From positions 393,567 to 424,221 of the forward strand of contig BFEA01000471.1 of NCBI GenBank assembly GCA_003427395.1: a stretch of 30,655 nucleotides of DNA, read 5' to 3'. A model generated the notes under the pieces. That model worked only from the letters and a program-made list of their open reading frames with translations, did not search any database and was not told where the DNA came from. Below are positions 19,201 through 28,509 of the stretch, in pieces. The position numbers were made by a program, and so were the translations under genes. The stretch is from Chara braunii (lineage: Eukaryota; Streptophyta; Charophyceae; Charales; Characeae). Position 1 is the stretch's first letter. Each line of letters begins with the position of its first letter.

Positions 19201-19975
19201 CTACCCCCCTAGATTTCACAGGGTTCCCTTGCCCAATCATGTCACCATCACAAACAGCAGCAGCAACTTCCGGCATGGCTCGCTCCTCCAGCTTCTCCAG
19301 TCGGTTCTGTAAACTCTCAATCTCATCCTCCATGCCTCGTTCCTTCTCCATGTGAAACCTCAATGCAGCTCTCAGCGCTCTAATTTCCAACGATTTCTCA
19401 TGCAATTCAAACAGTACCGCATTTCCCTCTGATGCCCCATCCTTGCTTGTTTCCATTGCTGGTGGCTGCTGCACATCACTCTGTTCCTGCTGTTGCCTTA
19501 AGCTAGGAAGGTCCTTTTCCATTTCTTTCTCCATTTCCTTGTCCATCTCCCTCTCTATCTCCTTCTCCCTATCTATTCCCATGTGCATCTCTTTCTCCAC
19601 CTCCTGCTCCCTCTCTCTCTCCATTTTTGCCTCCCTCTCCCTCTTCGTCATAGCCATAGCCATTGCCTTCTCCATGCCTCTTTGTAATTGTCTCTGCATT
19701 TCTTTCTGCATCTCGTTCTCCTTGTCCTTCGCCTCAGACATTTTCTGCATCTCCTTCTTCTCCTCCGTAGCCATAGCCTTCTCCTTCTTCATCGCCACAT
19801 CCCTCTTCTCCATCTCCTTCGCCATTGCCATAACCATCTCCTTCTCCAACCCCACAACCACCTTCTTCTCCTCCTTCTCTATCACCAAAGAGAGCTCCTC
19901 CATTCCTCCCACCTTATCCATCATCATAGCCATCTCCATCTCCTGCATTGTCATAGCAATCACCTTTCCGATCAT
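16259..19975 (-). CDS. Long methionine-rich coiled-coil protein of unknown function (1238 aa)
   Basis: An uninterrupted 3.7-kb frame, very unlikely by chance, with ATG at 19975-19973; an in-frame TAA lies 15 bases before it, so no longer start is available without splicing. Residues 1-155 are an extraordinary M/E/K-rich segment (EKEMEKEM-type repeats, MAMAMA, MMM). Heptad-like coiled coils follow at about 185-235, 265-425, 505-585 and 700-900. Between them are an N-rich linker (474-494), a Cys/His-containing stretch (598-640, including CAHCSC) and EEEEE. The C-terminal third has a His/Asp-rich patch (920-945), a proline run (997-1008) of the kind that binds profilin or SH3-like partners, a Ser/Arg block (1145-1160) and an Asp-rich block (1163-1175). 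No motor, kinase, membrane segment or signal peptide is visible. A cytoskeletal or scaffold role is possible but only inferred from the coiled coils. The last ~30 residues look less protein-like, so the true 3' end could differ by splicing. Confidence 0.75.
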   Translation of the reverse strand: MIGKVIAMTMQEMEMAMMMDKVGGMEELSLVIEKEEKKVVVGLEKEMVMAMAKEMEKRDVAMKKEKAMATEEKKEMQKMSEAKDKENEMQKEMQRQLQRGMEKAMAMAMTKREREAKMEREREQEVEKEMHMGIDREKEIEREMDKEMEKEMEKDLPSLRQQQEQSDVQQPPAMETSKDGASEGNAVLFELHEKSLEIRALRAALRFHMEKERGMEDEIESLQNRLEKLEERAMPEVAAAVCDGDMIGQGNPVKSRGVGRRDMHDEHLLDEIEQLRMQLVEREEVMRWYENKLTEKMMDELRWRRDVKDAQDDARQLKKAMKELEEDLQRTFLALKKSEEKEAHVLNLWREMESHTRTLVKERDALAKDVSSVNQQLKAKEEVMAQLKNEIAETGDMMRQMQVREMVHSEVISRVVREVEKRGSRIQAVGSLKQHGGIGRTGTRMGEGIGSGDSELSHGEANAQSLKAQNPLRNNHNNNNNITNNASDMANMNNSDCHNDGTGGGERRWTEMVVREKQGLWKQAGRKEDEMAKQAAFMSEKLRIAELEKSKSKKLMVRMKAEIDKKDRKLRDMTERVNTLQLQIEAMAWATDAKAPSCCDEHAKDKQQQLLFSSVNNPTATCSHQLQQEHNGDGCAHCSCKMGKMVEHNSSGSYNSVEASIAAEIGIRMESQKLTQQKQLEEEEEKGEGSKITKGYRRLEAKSESCQQCEDVQRAMENITQAMKVETLKKEAAMAKLDGALAKLEAREREVERLQEVLSEMEDDKVTLSMRIHQKCKALTRIEEEMRDRELLQEALEEKIDRLTEEREELELELESEKDLNKRLRDEREQLEESMAKMQEEVGGFRCRLEDAEKRAMEKNRDADVMEKFFEEIHQRDETIKVLQVGIKQLETLITGKDGYKPQSEACERHKSMSLSVTYDEDDHSKHTEDNHDHHLRDHDYQYDREREDLEKNEENEEKWEEAKKKLLRSRPDVQAKSSLVNGLNEKEEERNASLAPPPPPPPPPRPPLAWGWHDSEKTQKRLQQHQDSDCRTGGTSSSHISKAPSCLDRICHAGPHDGGYTQVSPPKSRVIDAIRTTMATGQISGLSHDFGDSLCSPMMTSITGRSKTKSGGNGLHNHRPSPMRLQSLHESDCLVETGTCDDDRSSGSSRHRRRSSSSSNCDDADHDDDVDDDAFSDEGSSWSLNLQDCWVSPLNSEKNLLLSLKCKGKTKTNVLQAYNPGGSGPAPCIWAANLRPS

Positions 19976-22230
19976 AAGAACAACTTCGAGTTATAACAGC
20001 CAGACTTTCGATCAAATTCACAGTGTGTTACAGCACATCTATGTTAGTCCTGGCATTGTTGGTAATAAAGAGAATAGACATCATCACTTGTCAGCACCTT
20101 CTCTTCAGAAAATAATGAATGCTCTCTTGAAATAATGGAAAGGGATATACTACCTAGGGATGAAAATGGAGCACAAACCATTCATTAGTCAACTACAAAA
20201 GATGAACATACAGCTGGGCAAGAAACAAGAAAATGACATTATTCATCTTGGTCATTCTAGGGATTCTACTACCCCACTCACTCATCTCTTTCTTCTTTCT
20301 TTAATCGCCCTTAAAAAATCACTCACCCAACCAACCTCTTCCCCCACCACCTGCTTGGCACTCCTCTACCCTCCGTTACAAAAACCTTCCTTAATCATCT
20401 TTGTGCACTGTTGAATCCTTCCACTTATCTCCCCTATTTTAGCTAAGCATGCCCATGTTTCCTCCCCACGTAGTCATCAATGTATGTGCCATTCATGCCA
20501 GATTTCTTTTACTCCATCTTCCACAGCCGTTCCAACAAAAAGCTTCTAATCAACCTCCAGGCTCCAGACACTGTCATTGGATAAGCTTTGGTGGCACAAC
20601 TCTCTCATCCACACATTCTCAAGTCTACCAGGCCGCGGAGGATTGAAAAACCTTTCCCATACTCTATCTCATTTACGACACTCCCTCTACTCCTTTAGTG
20701 TGCCATAGCTCCTTGTCCTCGCCTTCTCTCCCTTCGCTCCCCCCTGTGCCCCACTTCTTCCAAACAAAAACACCCCCGTATGCACGCTCTTGGGATGACT
20801 GTGTGGGGGGTATACTCACGCAAATATTTACATACACCATGCATTCAATCTTATTCCACATCCACAGAGAGTCTTTCTTGACCCTACATAACAACGCTAA
20901 TACTTAGCATTCTGCACATCATCACAGGATCATAATCATCCATTCACACTATTGATATGCTGAAGCATCCATAGATTCCATACTCCTGTTGACTTTGTGA
21001 GAGAGACCCAAACCATACAAAGGCAGCATTCCCCCGAAATTGATTTCCTCTGCATCCACAAATCCATCAGCATCCTGCCACTACCTTGCTGAGATGCTCT
21101 TAGAATCCACTCTTGCTATAATATTACAGCAGGTGTCAATGCTCCGCCTCTCAGCCGCTCCTGCTGCTTTCTCAACCCTGACACGTGGCACTCATCAACA
21201 CATTGGGAATTGCCCACAACACCAGGCAGCATGCAGGAGTCCTCCAGCGCTACTACACAAGACCAAGTCATTGCTTTGCGTTGCAGATACGATTCTTACA
21301 TCATGATATAATTGGCCCTGTCTACACCATGGTCTATCTGATTCATGGAAGAGGTTGACAGCACTGGAGCCTTCCAATGCAGATCGACATGATGACAAAT
21401 GCATCTTCTTCGCTGCTGTACAAGGAATAATTCTTGGTGACATTGTCCCTTAGGGCTCTTGCGAGGCGTCACAATCCTGACATAGATGGTGTCACTTCTA
21501 CCTGTAATTATGCCATTGAACAGGAAAAAGGCATGCAATACGAAAGAGGGCAGAGGAATCAGTCTCCGTTATACATGCTGTCCATGAATGTGCACTAACA
21601 CTACATTTGCATAACGAGATTCACCCAACTGGCAAGCAGCAAAATCATAAAGAACCATAGGTAGAAAGCGAGAAAGGTTCCAGAAAAATAGGGGCCAAAC
21701 TGTTTCATCTTTCACTGACTCGTAAGTCTGTAGAGACGGTGGGTACGCTTCAAACCATAATCTGTCTTGAACTACAATCAAAGCAGGCTATAGCCCACCC
21801 ACACAACATGCAAGTCGCTGTAGGTTATCAGTTCAGACTGCAGGAACCCACGGTATTGCAGCAACACACGAGTTGCACATCATGTAAATTTTTCAAGTTT
21901 GTGTGCGTTTTCATTTCCGTTCTTGTTGTATCAAGAATTATTACTCTGTCCCTTGTTCCTTTTGGCAATCGAACTCAGGGATACTCCAGCAATTTCCCCA
22001 ACTCAGACTTGTCTGCAAGGAAACATACAATGAGAACACCAATTTTCTGAAATGCAAGAGCTCATAGAAGCACAAGCATGATCGAGCCGAGTTGAAAGGA
22101 GAATACCAATGAGAACTCCAATTAGGAGCAAACAGAACACTGAAGTTTCTTGATCAAGAAAGCCCCACTTCTCACCTCCAATCATCACCTCCAATCATCA
22201 CCTCCAATCATTTTTCATACAACGACAATG
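19976..22230. other. Gene-free region upstream of the coiled-coil gene
   Basis: Presumed promoter and 5' UTR side of the minus-strand coiled-coil gene plus intergenic DNA. I see no ORF with recognisable motifs; the longest candidates are under 105 codons. A 70-codon minus-strand frame at 21569-21781 has protein-like composition but no ATG at its start and no known motif. A 13-bp tandem triplicate sits at 22173-22211. Confidence 0.45.
22173..22211. repeat. 13-bp unit in three perfect copies
   Basis: CACCTCCAATCAT occurs three times head to tail (22173, 22186, 22199). A small local tandem repeat without a visible role. Confidence 0.95.
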
Positions 22231-22861
22231 TAGTAGCCCTACTGTGATGTGACCGCTCTGTTCTACTTCCTATTTCCTCTACTCATGCTAGCCTACTACA
22301 CTCTCACTCTGTTTCCATGTGTCACTAGCCGGATGCTGCTTCAAGACTCTGCTCACACAAGCTTCCTCTAGCAACACCAGGTAAGACCTGCGAGTCCCCA
22401 CTGTCTTCCTTTTCTTCCCGACCACTTCCACACACCGTCACCCTGCAGCCCTGCTAGTGCTCACCCACCTATAGCTGGCCCTGCCCATCAGACCCCACAG
22501 CAGCTGCTTCTTCCTTGGGTGATCCAACGGCCTCAAGTCCTGCCACGAGCTGCTCACTGCCCAAATGCCCAGCCTCCAGTGGCCTCCCTCCTTTCGTCTT
22601 GTTCTGGAGGCTGCTACCGGGTCCCAGCAGGCAGTGTCTGTGCCTACTGGATCTGAGTTCGTGTCCCAGCCACTGTAACTAGCTGCAGGCTGAGCCCATT
22701 GGTTGGCTCCAGGGGCTGCCGCCTGTTCTCAGGCCCATAACCTTCCCCTGCTGGCCTTTTCGCAGGGCGTGATAACATTTCTCTCAGGCCCGCCTTCACT
22801 TATGGAGGCCTGCCTATTCACAGGCAGCCTTCTGAGGCACACCGAGGCTTGGGGCCTAACA
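22230..22861 (-). mobile_element. Probable 3' LTR of degenerate element 2 (inner end clear, outer end unknown)
   Basis: On the minus strand the chromodomain remnant is followed by a purine-rich GAGGGGGTGGGA (+ strand 22863-22874) and then TGTTAGGCCCCAAGCC starting at 22861. This is the polypurine-tract/TG arrangement of an LTR start. The sequence beyond is rich in GGCC/CAGG inverted motifs like the LTRs of element 1 and the solo LTR. I could not find the opposite end; 22230 is only a rough limit. Confidence 0.4.
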
Positions 22862-25800
22862 TTCCCACCCCCTCAGGTTCGAAAGCCCTCTGAGAACCCT
22901 TCTGACCTTGCCCTTGCTTTCCTTTGAGATCCCTTTCATAACTTCGGGTGCAGACTTCTTTAACTCTCCTCTTGTGAACCACCGATCTTCACTTGAATCC
23001 TTAAGATGCCTGAATGCCACTTGGTGCTGAATTTGTGGCTCTGGTGGCCATCCCCTGCCCAGTGCCCTCGGCACAGGAAGTACCCAGTGTTCCACAAGGC
23101 AGTCGATGTCGACCTGTCCATTCATAGTTTGTGGAGTAGGGAACATATCATTTTGAGAGAAAAAAACACAAGTTTTGATGGATGAAATACAGGGTAAGTG
23201 CGAAGATGAGGAGGGGCATCAATCACATATGATGACTATCAAGATCACTCCCTGTCATGTCTAAGATAGTCCAGCGACCAAAATACTGGGGCAGACTTTC
23301 ATGATACGTCATGTTCTGAGGTGAACTCAGATGACTTAACCCCTGCCCTGTCACCCACCTGGAATGTTGGCACCCATCTACATTGGATTTCTGATCCTAT
23401 CATAGCCTTTGAAGTTTGAACCTTTCGTACGACGGTACTCTGCAACATGTTGTCATACTCAAGGGCAGGGCCTGACGCAGACGTAGGATCTGGAAACACA
23501 AAATCCAAGGGAGTTTGGGTTTCCATCCTAGGTGTCATTGATTAGCAGTACGGCTTGTGGCTGCATGTATAGCATTATTTTACAGCCCAGCTATCTGAGG
23601 CAGTTCGATGACCTAATCAAGTTGATCAGGAGTGATATAGTGCTGTAGAAGCTGATGGGCTTGTTTTTTCATTTGTTCAGCTTAACCGTTAGTCTCAGGA
23701 TGATTTCCTAATGTCATCTTACTTCGAGAATCCTACCTGTCACCTCGCACCTGCCACAGTTCACTGGTGAACCGCACATCTCTGCGACTTAGAATGCTTT
23801 TGGGTAAATCCAAAATCCTTGATGCCGTGATTAGTGGATGCAGTTATTTCTAATCCCATTCTTTTTTTCTTTTTTTTTTCCCCTACTTGTAGCTGGTAGT
23901 GGTATGGTATGAGCAAATTTAGAAAATCTGTCACAATTACAAAGTTCTGCTTATTAAACCTTATTTCCTTTCCTGTTGGTCACCAGGGTGTCCACAAAAT
24001 CCATGGCCAGTGACTGACCAGTGACCAGGTCCATTAGGAATAGGGAAGAGACTTGATTATTAAGCCTAGAGGGGCTTGTGTGTGAGGTTTATCTCTTTGA
24101 CAACCCTGGCGGCTTTCTACATACAAGGGCGCATCCCTCTTCATGTCATGGCATTGGATCAGTACCTCTGAGCCTCAGCCCTCCTCCGTGCAAGCACGGA
24201 CTCGAACCGGCGACCTCAGCCTCAAAAGCCAAGTATTGTAACCACTACAGCCAGGACACGGTGTTCGAAAGCGGAACCATACCGGCAAGTGATATCCGCC
24301 CCACCCCTGCAAGGCTGTAGTCTCCATACTCAACGCACACCACACACAACACCACACGGACGCTGGCAATCACCGCACACTTCGCTTCAAGTAGCACATG
24401 ACCCCCATCGGTAAGTCTGACATTCATCGTGTTCCCATAAAAACAGGCTCCTTAGAGTTTCATTATTAGGGACACAAAGTCTCTCTACCCCATCCTTAAT
24501 CAAGAATAACAACCCTTCCAACATCCTGAACTTCTCACACCTGTCTATCTCATGTAGTGAGTTGGCGAATCATTTCGTTGAGAATGCTGTCTGCCCGGTA
24601 AGAATCTATCACCTGCTAACCTACATGCCCTTTTAACCCAAACTCAAGAACAAGTGCACCTAGGAAATCTTCTCTCCCTCATAGGACATCAGCTACTGCG
24701 ATGTATTGTCCTTTCACAAAGCTTTAGCGTGAAGTCATACATATCTATAACTTGCATCTATCTTTTAAGTGCATCTAAAATGTGGGGTCCGTCTTTATCC
24801 AGTGGAGTGCTTTTAGTGTTTTAAAAACTTTTAATGCAAGGAGAGTGCATACAAGTCCCGCTGACAGGTGGAGTTTGCAAGCTTCTAAGATGATACTTTT
24901 TAGACACATACTGCACCGATCCCATATTGACTGGCATCAGAGGTGATGATAAACTGCTTATCAAGGTCTGCATTTTTCAGGACAGGGTGATGCATGATGG
25001 GAGACTTCGATTACTTCGAAGTCCACTCACATTCCTTACTCCAGTCCCACGGGATATCGAGTCGAGTGAGATAAGTCAAGGGGCAGCTATACTGCTATAG
25101 TTCTTTGCGAATGAGCTGTAATATCCAGCCATCCCCAAGAAAGATCAATCACAAGCGAAGGTCGCAGCCAGGCTCCTTATCCGAATTCCCCTCTATGTTG
25201 ATCTTGTACTCATGTTTCTGGAGGAAATCTAAAGCAAGCTCTAAAATATCGTCGAGATAGATAACTATGAACTTATCCAAGTTGTCATGAAATACTCTAT
25301 ATTCATAGCATGCTGAAATGTGTCGGGCAGCAGGCATAGTACATAGCCCAAAAGGCATCACCACAAACTCATACAGCACATACGTGCTCTACAATGCAGT
25401 CGAGTATTGTCCTCTTGTCTTATCTATATTTGATAATACTCGGACTTCCAGATCCATGTCGCTGAGGTACTTATATCCCTGCACTCTATCCAAGAGGTTA
25501 TTGACGTGGGGTAGGGGCTCGCCATTACACAGTACCCATAAAATCAATGCACATCCTTAAGGTACATCCCTTCTTGGGCATGAGTCCCGGCGACCTGTAT
25601 GGTGAAGTACTTGGCTTAATACATCCCTTCTTAGTCAGTTCCTTTAATTGCTTGGATATTTTGCTAGGGACATAGTATACATCTTGCCTCTGGGTGTTTT
25701 ACTCCTTGGGACAACCTCTATCATGTGGACTATCTCCCTCTCTAGAACTCCAGTATAGGTTCCTCCTGCAGGTCTGGGTACTTTCTGCGTCACATGTGAT

Positions 25801-26575
25801 GTCTCTGGAGGGTCTCTATGGTCTGCCAGTTCTGAGTCACAAATACTAACAACATACCCTCTTCCTAGCATCTGCACGAAGGTAACTGTAGAAAGAATCC
25901 TCCATCTTATGAAGTCAATGCTTCTTCAAACAGACTGTATCTCCACTAGGAATCTCATACACCATAGTCTATATGTCCCACTCAAACTGAAGCTTAGCCG
26001 CCTCCATGAAGTACATTCATAGGATTATATCAAATGGGAATTCTTCGCTCACAAGAAAAGACAGCTTGTGTCCATTCCCCATGGGAGAAGGTACAAAAGA
26101 CTTCCTCGATGCAGTCTTCTACATGGAAATTGGTCGTGTTGTTTACTAGAGTAGGTCTGCTTAGCCGCTACACAGCCCCTCAACATAAGCACAACTAATA
26201 TAACTGCTGAAGCCAATATCTGTTGGAGTCCCTGCTTTATGGCCCCCTACATCAACTTCCACACCGATAAGCTCTCCTTTAGGACCCTTCGCCATTCTTA
26301 TCCAAAAGGCAATGAAATCTTTCTGTGACAGTTTTATCTCCAACTCTTCTGAGGATTCAGTGCGCCCTGGTTAGAAAGTGATTGAGGGGCAACCCCAAGG
26401 TCAATAGCCAACACCATCTTGCTCTGAGAGGTTGAGGGAGGGTCAAGCCTGGTCGGGACTACTCACTCTGCAAACTTTGCAGAAGGCGCTACACCTTCTA
26501 CTGTCTGGTCTGGTTTCCCCGATTCTTCTTTGGGCAGGGTTTCTTTATGTGCCCTGCCTCGCCGCATTTCATATA
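22862..26575 (-). pseudogene. Degenerate Ty3/gypsy chromovirus gag-pol (element 2)
   Basis: Remnants appear in the right order on the minus strand. Gag zinc knuckle at 26575-26531 (YMKCGEAGHIKKPC, first Cys replaced by Tyr). Protease end (FDIILMNVLHGG-like, near 26010). RT pieces: KGCIKPSTSPYRSPGLMPKK and CIDF near 25550-25640, VVMPFGL near 25355, and YLDDIL at about 25250. RNase H (ITSDASQYGIGAV, near 24935). Integrase first Asp (SLAMDF, near 24005), the second-Asp region as SRRD (near 23800, catalytic Asp lost) and HPET-like TNG-stop-AEQ (TAA at 23684-23682). Integrase C-terminus RWVPTFQVGDRAGVKSSEF and LPQYFGRWTIL (23370-23220). Chromodomain-like segment at 23130-22890. Frameshifts and stops occur throughout. 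The C-terminal part parallels element 1 closely, so both belong to related chromovirus lineages. Confidence 0.85.
24186..24261 (-). tRNA. tRNA-Gln(UUG)-like sequence, probably a tRNA pseudogene or SINE head
   Basis: On the minus strand a 76-base segment has tRNA landmarks: a perfect pol III B box GGTTCGAGTCC, an A-box-like TGGCTGTAGTGG followed by TTA, a possible acceptor pairing CCGTGT with GCACGG, and an anticodon arm TTGGC-TTTTGAG-GCTGA, whose loop would give anticodon UUG. The T stem is poorly paired, arguing against a working tRNA. It lies inside the degenerate element 2, between the integrase and RNase H remnants, so it arrived by insertion. A tRNA-derived SINE running left from here is possible, but its 3' end is not identified. 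Confidence 0.45.
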
Positions 26576-27033
<458 letters not shown>

Positions 27034-27082
27034 TAGGAAAAAAAAGAGAAGGAATTTATGATGACCACATCTAAAATAAACA

Positions 27083-27100
27083 CCCCCCCCCCCCCCCCCC
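27083..27100. repeat. Poly(C) run of 18
   Basis: Eighteen C residues followed by AACAACAACACC. It begins repeat copy 2, in the same position as the shorter C run at 26750-26755 in copy 1. Confidence 0.97.
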
Positions 27101-27689
27101 AACAACAACACCAAGTGTGGTATGTGTTCCAATCACTTTCATACCAGATCCATGGTCCGTTAGGACCTGTTTCATCTTCGACGCCACACGGGTCCTACCG
27201 GACCCGACTTAGGGTTAGAGGGACATATAGGGCCTAAAGGCCCAACCTTGGAGGTACTACAGGCCGTAAAGGCCTTACCTTGGACCAGACACGACGGGCA
27301 GGCCCAAACGACATTACCGTTTGGGCCTGGCGGCGCTTTTGAGGCTGCCGCCCACCGGTTGGGGCTGAACCGTCCATCTTGACGGTTCAGGGCACGGCCA
27401 GGCCTTGCAGCATTGAGGCCAGCCTCTGCCCCACCGGTACAAAAGTACCGGTCCAGCCTCAGTGAGGCTATCGACCTACTGGCATTCTACCGGTACGGTA
27501 TGGTACAGCGCGATACAGCGCTGGCGCTAAGTTTAGCGCAGGAGCAGCGAGGAGCAGCAGCGAGCGAGCAGCAGCAGCGGCGACTGAGTGTACCGGCGGC
27601 CATCGCCGCCTGAGGTATCGGGAGTTGGAGGCCTCTCTCCTCCCTCCCCTCGCCAGTCCCCTCTCTCTCTCTCTCTCTCCTCCTCGGCT

Positions 27690-27742
27690 CCTTCTTCTTC
27701 TTCTTCTTCTTCTTCTTCTTCTTCTTCTTCTTCTTCTTCTTC
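27690..27742. repeat. (CTT)n microsatellite inside the solo LTR
   Basis: About 17 CTT units followed by further TCTTC-rich DNA to about 27785. It accounts for serine- or glutamate-rich shadow ORFs on both strands. Confidence 0.95.
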
Positions 27743-28176
27743 AGACTTCATCTTCCTCTTCTTCGTCTTCTTCTTCTTCTTCTTCAGATTGGAGACTTTT
27801 ACTAGTGGACAGAGATCAGTGTTGGACTTCGGTGGTATGAGACTGTAGTACGTACCAGATTGGAGACTTGGAGATTGTTGGGGTTGATACTTGGCGGCAT
27901 CACAGTTCGGACACCGGTTACATTTGGACTCTGTATCTCCGACATTGGTGACTGATTGTCCTTGACATTTTGATCTTGTTGGATGACATTTTGGACTACC
28001 ATATCGGTGACCTATCGGATTCTATCTCGGTGACCTACCGGTGCTGTCTACCTCCCCCACCTCCTTCGTCTCTCCTCCCACCTTTCATCTGTGTATGTGT
28101 GTACGGGATCTGGGCATTGTCCATGCTTGGCCCAGACCCCACCATCTCACGATTGTATGTGTGTGGAGTGATTCTA

Positions 28177-28228
28177 TGAGTCAGTCTATGTGAGTCAGTC
28201 TATGTGAGTCAGTCTATGTGAGTCAGTC
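28177..28228. repeat. 14-bp tandem repeat, 3.7 copies
   Basis: TGAGTCAGTCTATG repeats at 28177, 28191 and 28205, with a partial copy at 28219. Related GAGTCAG motifs sit at the equivalent place in the LTR of element 1 (near 7757-7775), so the motif is ancestral to the LTR family and has been amplified here. Confidence 0.95.
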
Positions 28229-28410
28229 CGTTTATCAGACTTCCGCTGCATATATGCTCATCCTATATTGGTTGATCTTTGGTTCTGCCCGTACTCATTG
28301 AAGTATGTAACAGGACCCCTTTTTAAAATGAAAAGAAGAAAATAAATGAAAAACCTCCAGCCCCCTTTTTAAAAAGAAAAAAAGAAAGAAAATGAAAAAC
28401 CGCATGCGCA

Positions 28411-28432
28411 CGAGCGAGCGAGCGAGCGAGCG

Positions 28433-28506
<74 letters not shown>
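28411..28506. repeat. (CGAG)n then (AG)n microsatellite
   Basis: About six CGAG units grade into an AG run of about 70 bp. It is the tail of repeat copy 2 and abuts the LINE fragment on its right. Confidence 0.97.

Positions 28507-28509
<3 letters not shown>

Larger units (their letters stand above)
27168..28312 (+). mobile_element. Complete solo LTR with 5-bp target-site duplication
   Basis: Begins TGTTTCATC and ends GTATGTAACA, so the ends are TGTT/AACA. It is flanked by the identical pentamer GGACC at 27163-27167 and 28313-28317, the 5-bp duplication made by Ty3/gypsy integration. There is no internal coding region or primer-binding site next to it, so it is a solo LTR left by recombination between two LTRs. 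It is homologous in layout to the 3' LTR of element 1: GCCACACGGG at the same distance from TG, shared GTACCGGTCCAGCC, AGCGCAG-GAGCAGCGA, CT-rich middle, GAGTCAG-rich 3' part and CTTCCGCT-GCAT. Internal simple repeats: (CT)n near 27661-27680, (CTT)n at 27690-27742 and a 14-bp unit at 28177-28228. Confidence 0.9.
27083..28506 (+). repeat. Repeat unit copy 2, split by a solo LTR
   Basis: The left half, 27083-27167 (C run, AAGTGTGGTATGTGTTCCAATC, TGGTCCGTTAGGACC), matches copy 1 up to the LTR insertion. The right half, 28313-28506, resumes with GGACCCC, A-rich DNA (duplicated once with a 46-bp period at 28316-28402), GCATGC and a (CGAG)n/(AG)n tail. Taking the LTR out restores the order seen in copy 1, which proves that the LTR came later. 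Confidence 0.75.

Noticed and set aside
19443-20135. 230-codon + strand ORF rich in Ser, Phe and Ile, looking like a membrane protein
   Set aside because: It is the exact antisense of the Met/Glu/Lys-rich start of the 1238-codon gene; the hydrophobic look is a by-product of reading CAT/CTC/TTC codons.
21569-21781. 70-codon minus-strand frame with protein-like composition
   Set aside because: It opens with a non-ATG codon, has no splice-site support that I could see and no recognisable motif.
27533-27848. Serine-rich and glutamate-rich ORFs
   Set aside because: Produced by the CT and CTT simple repeats inside the solo LTR.
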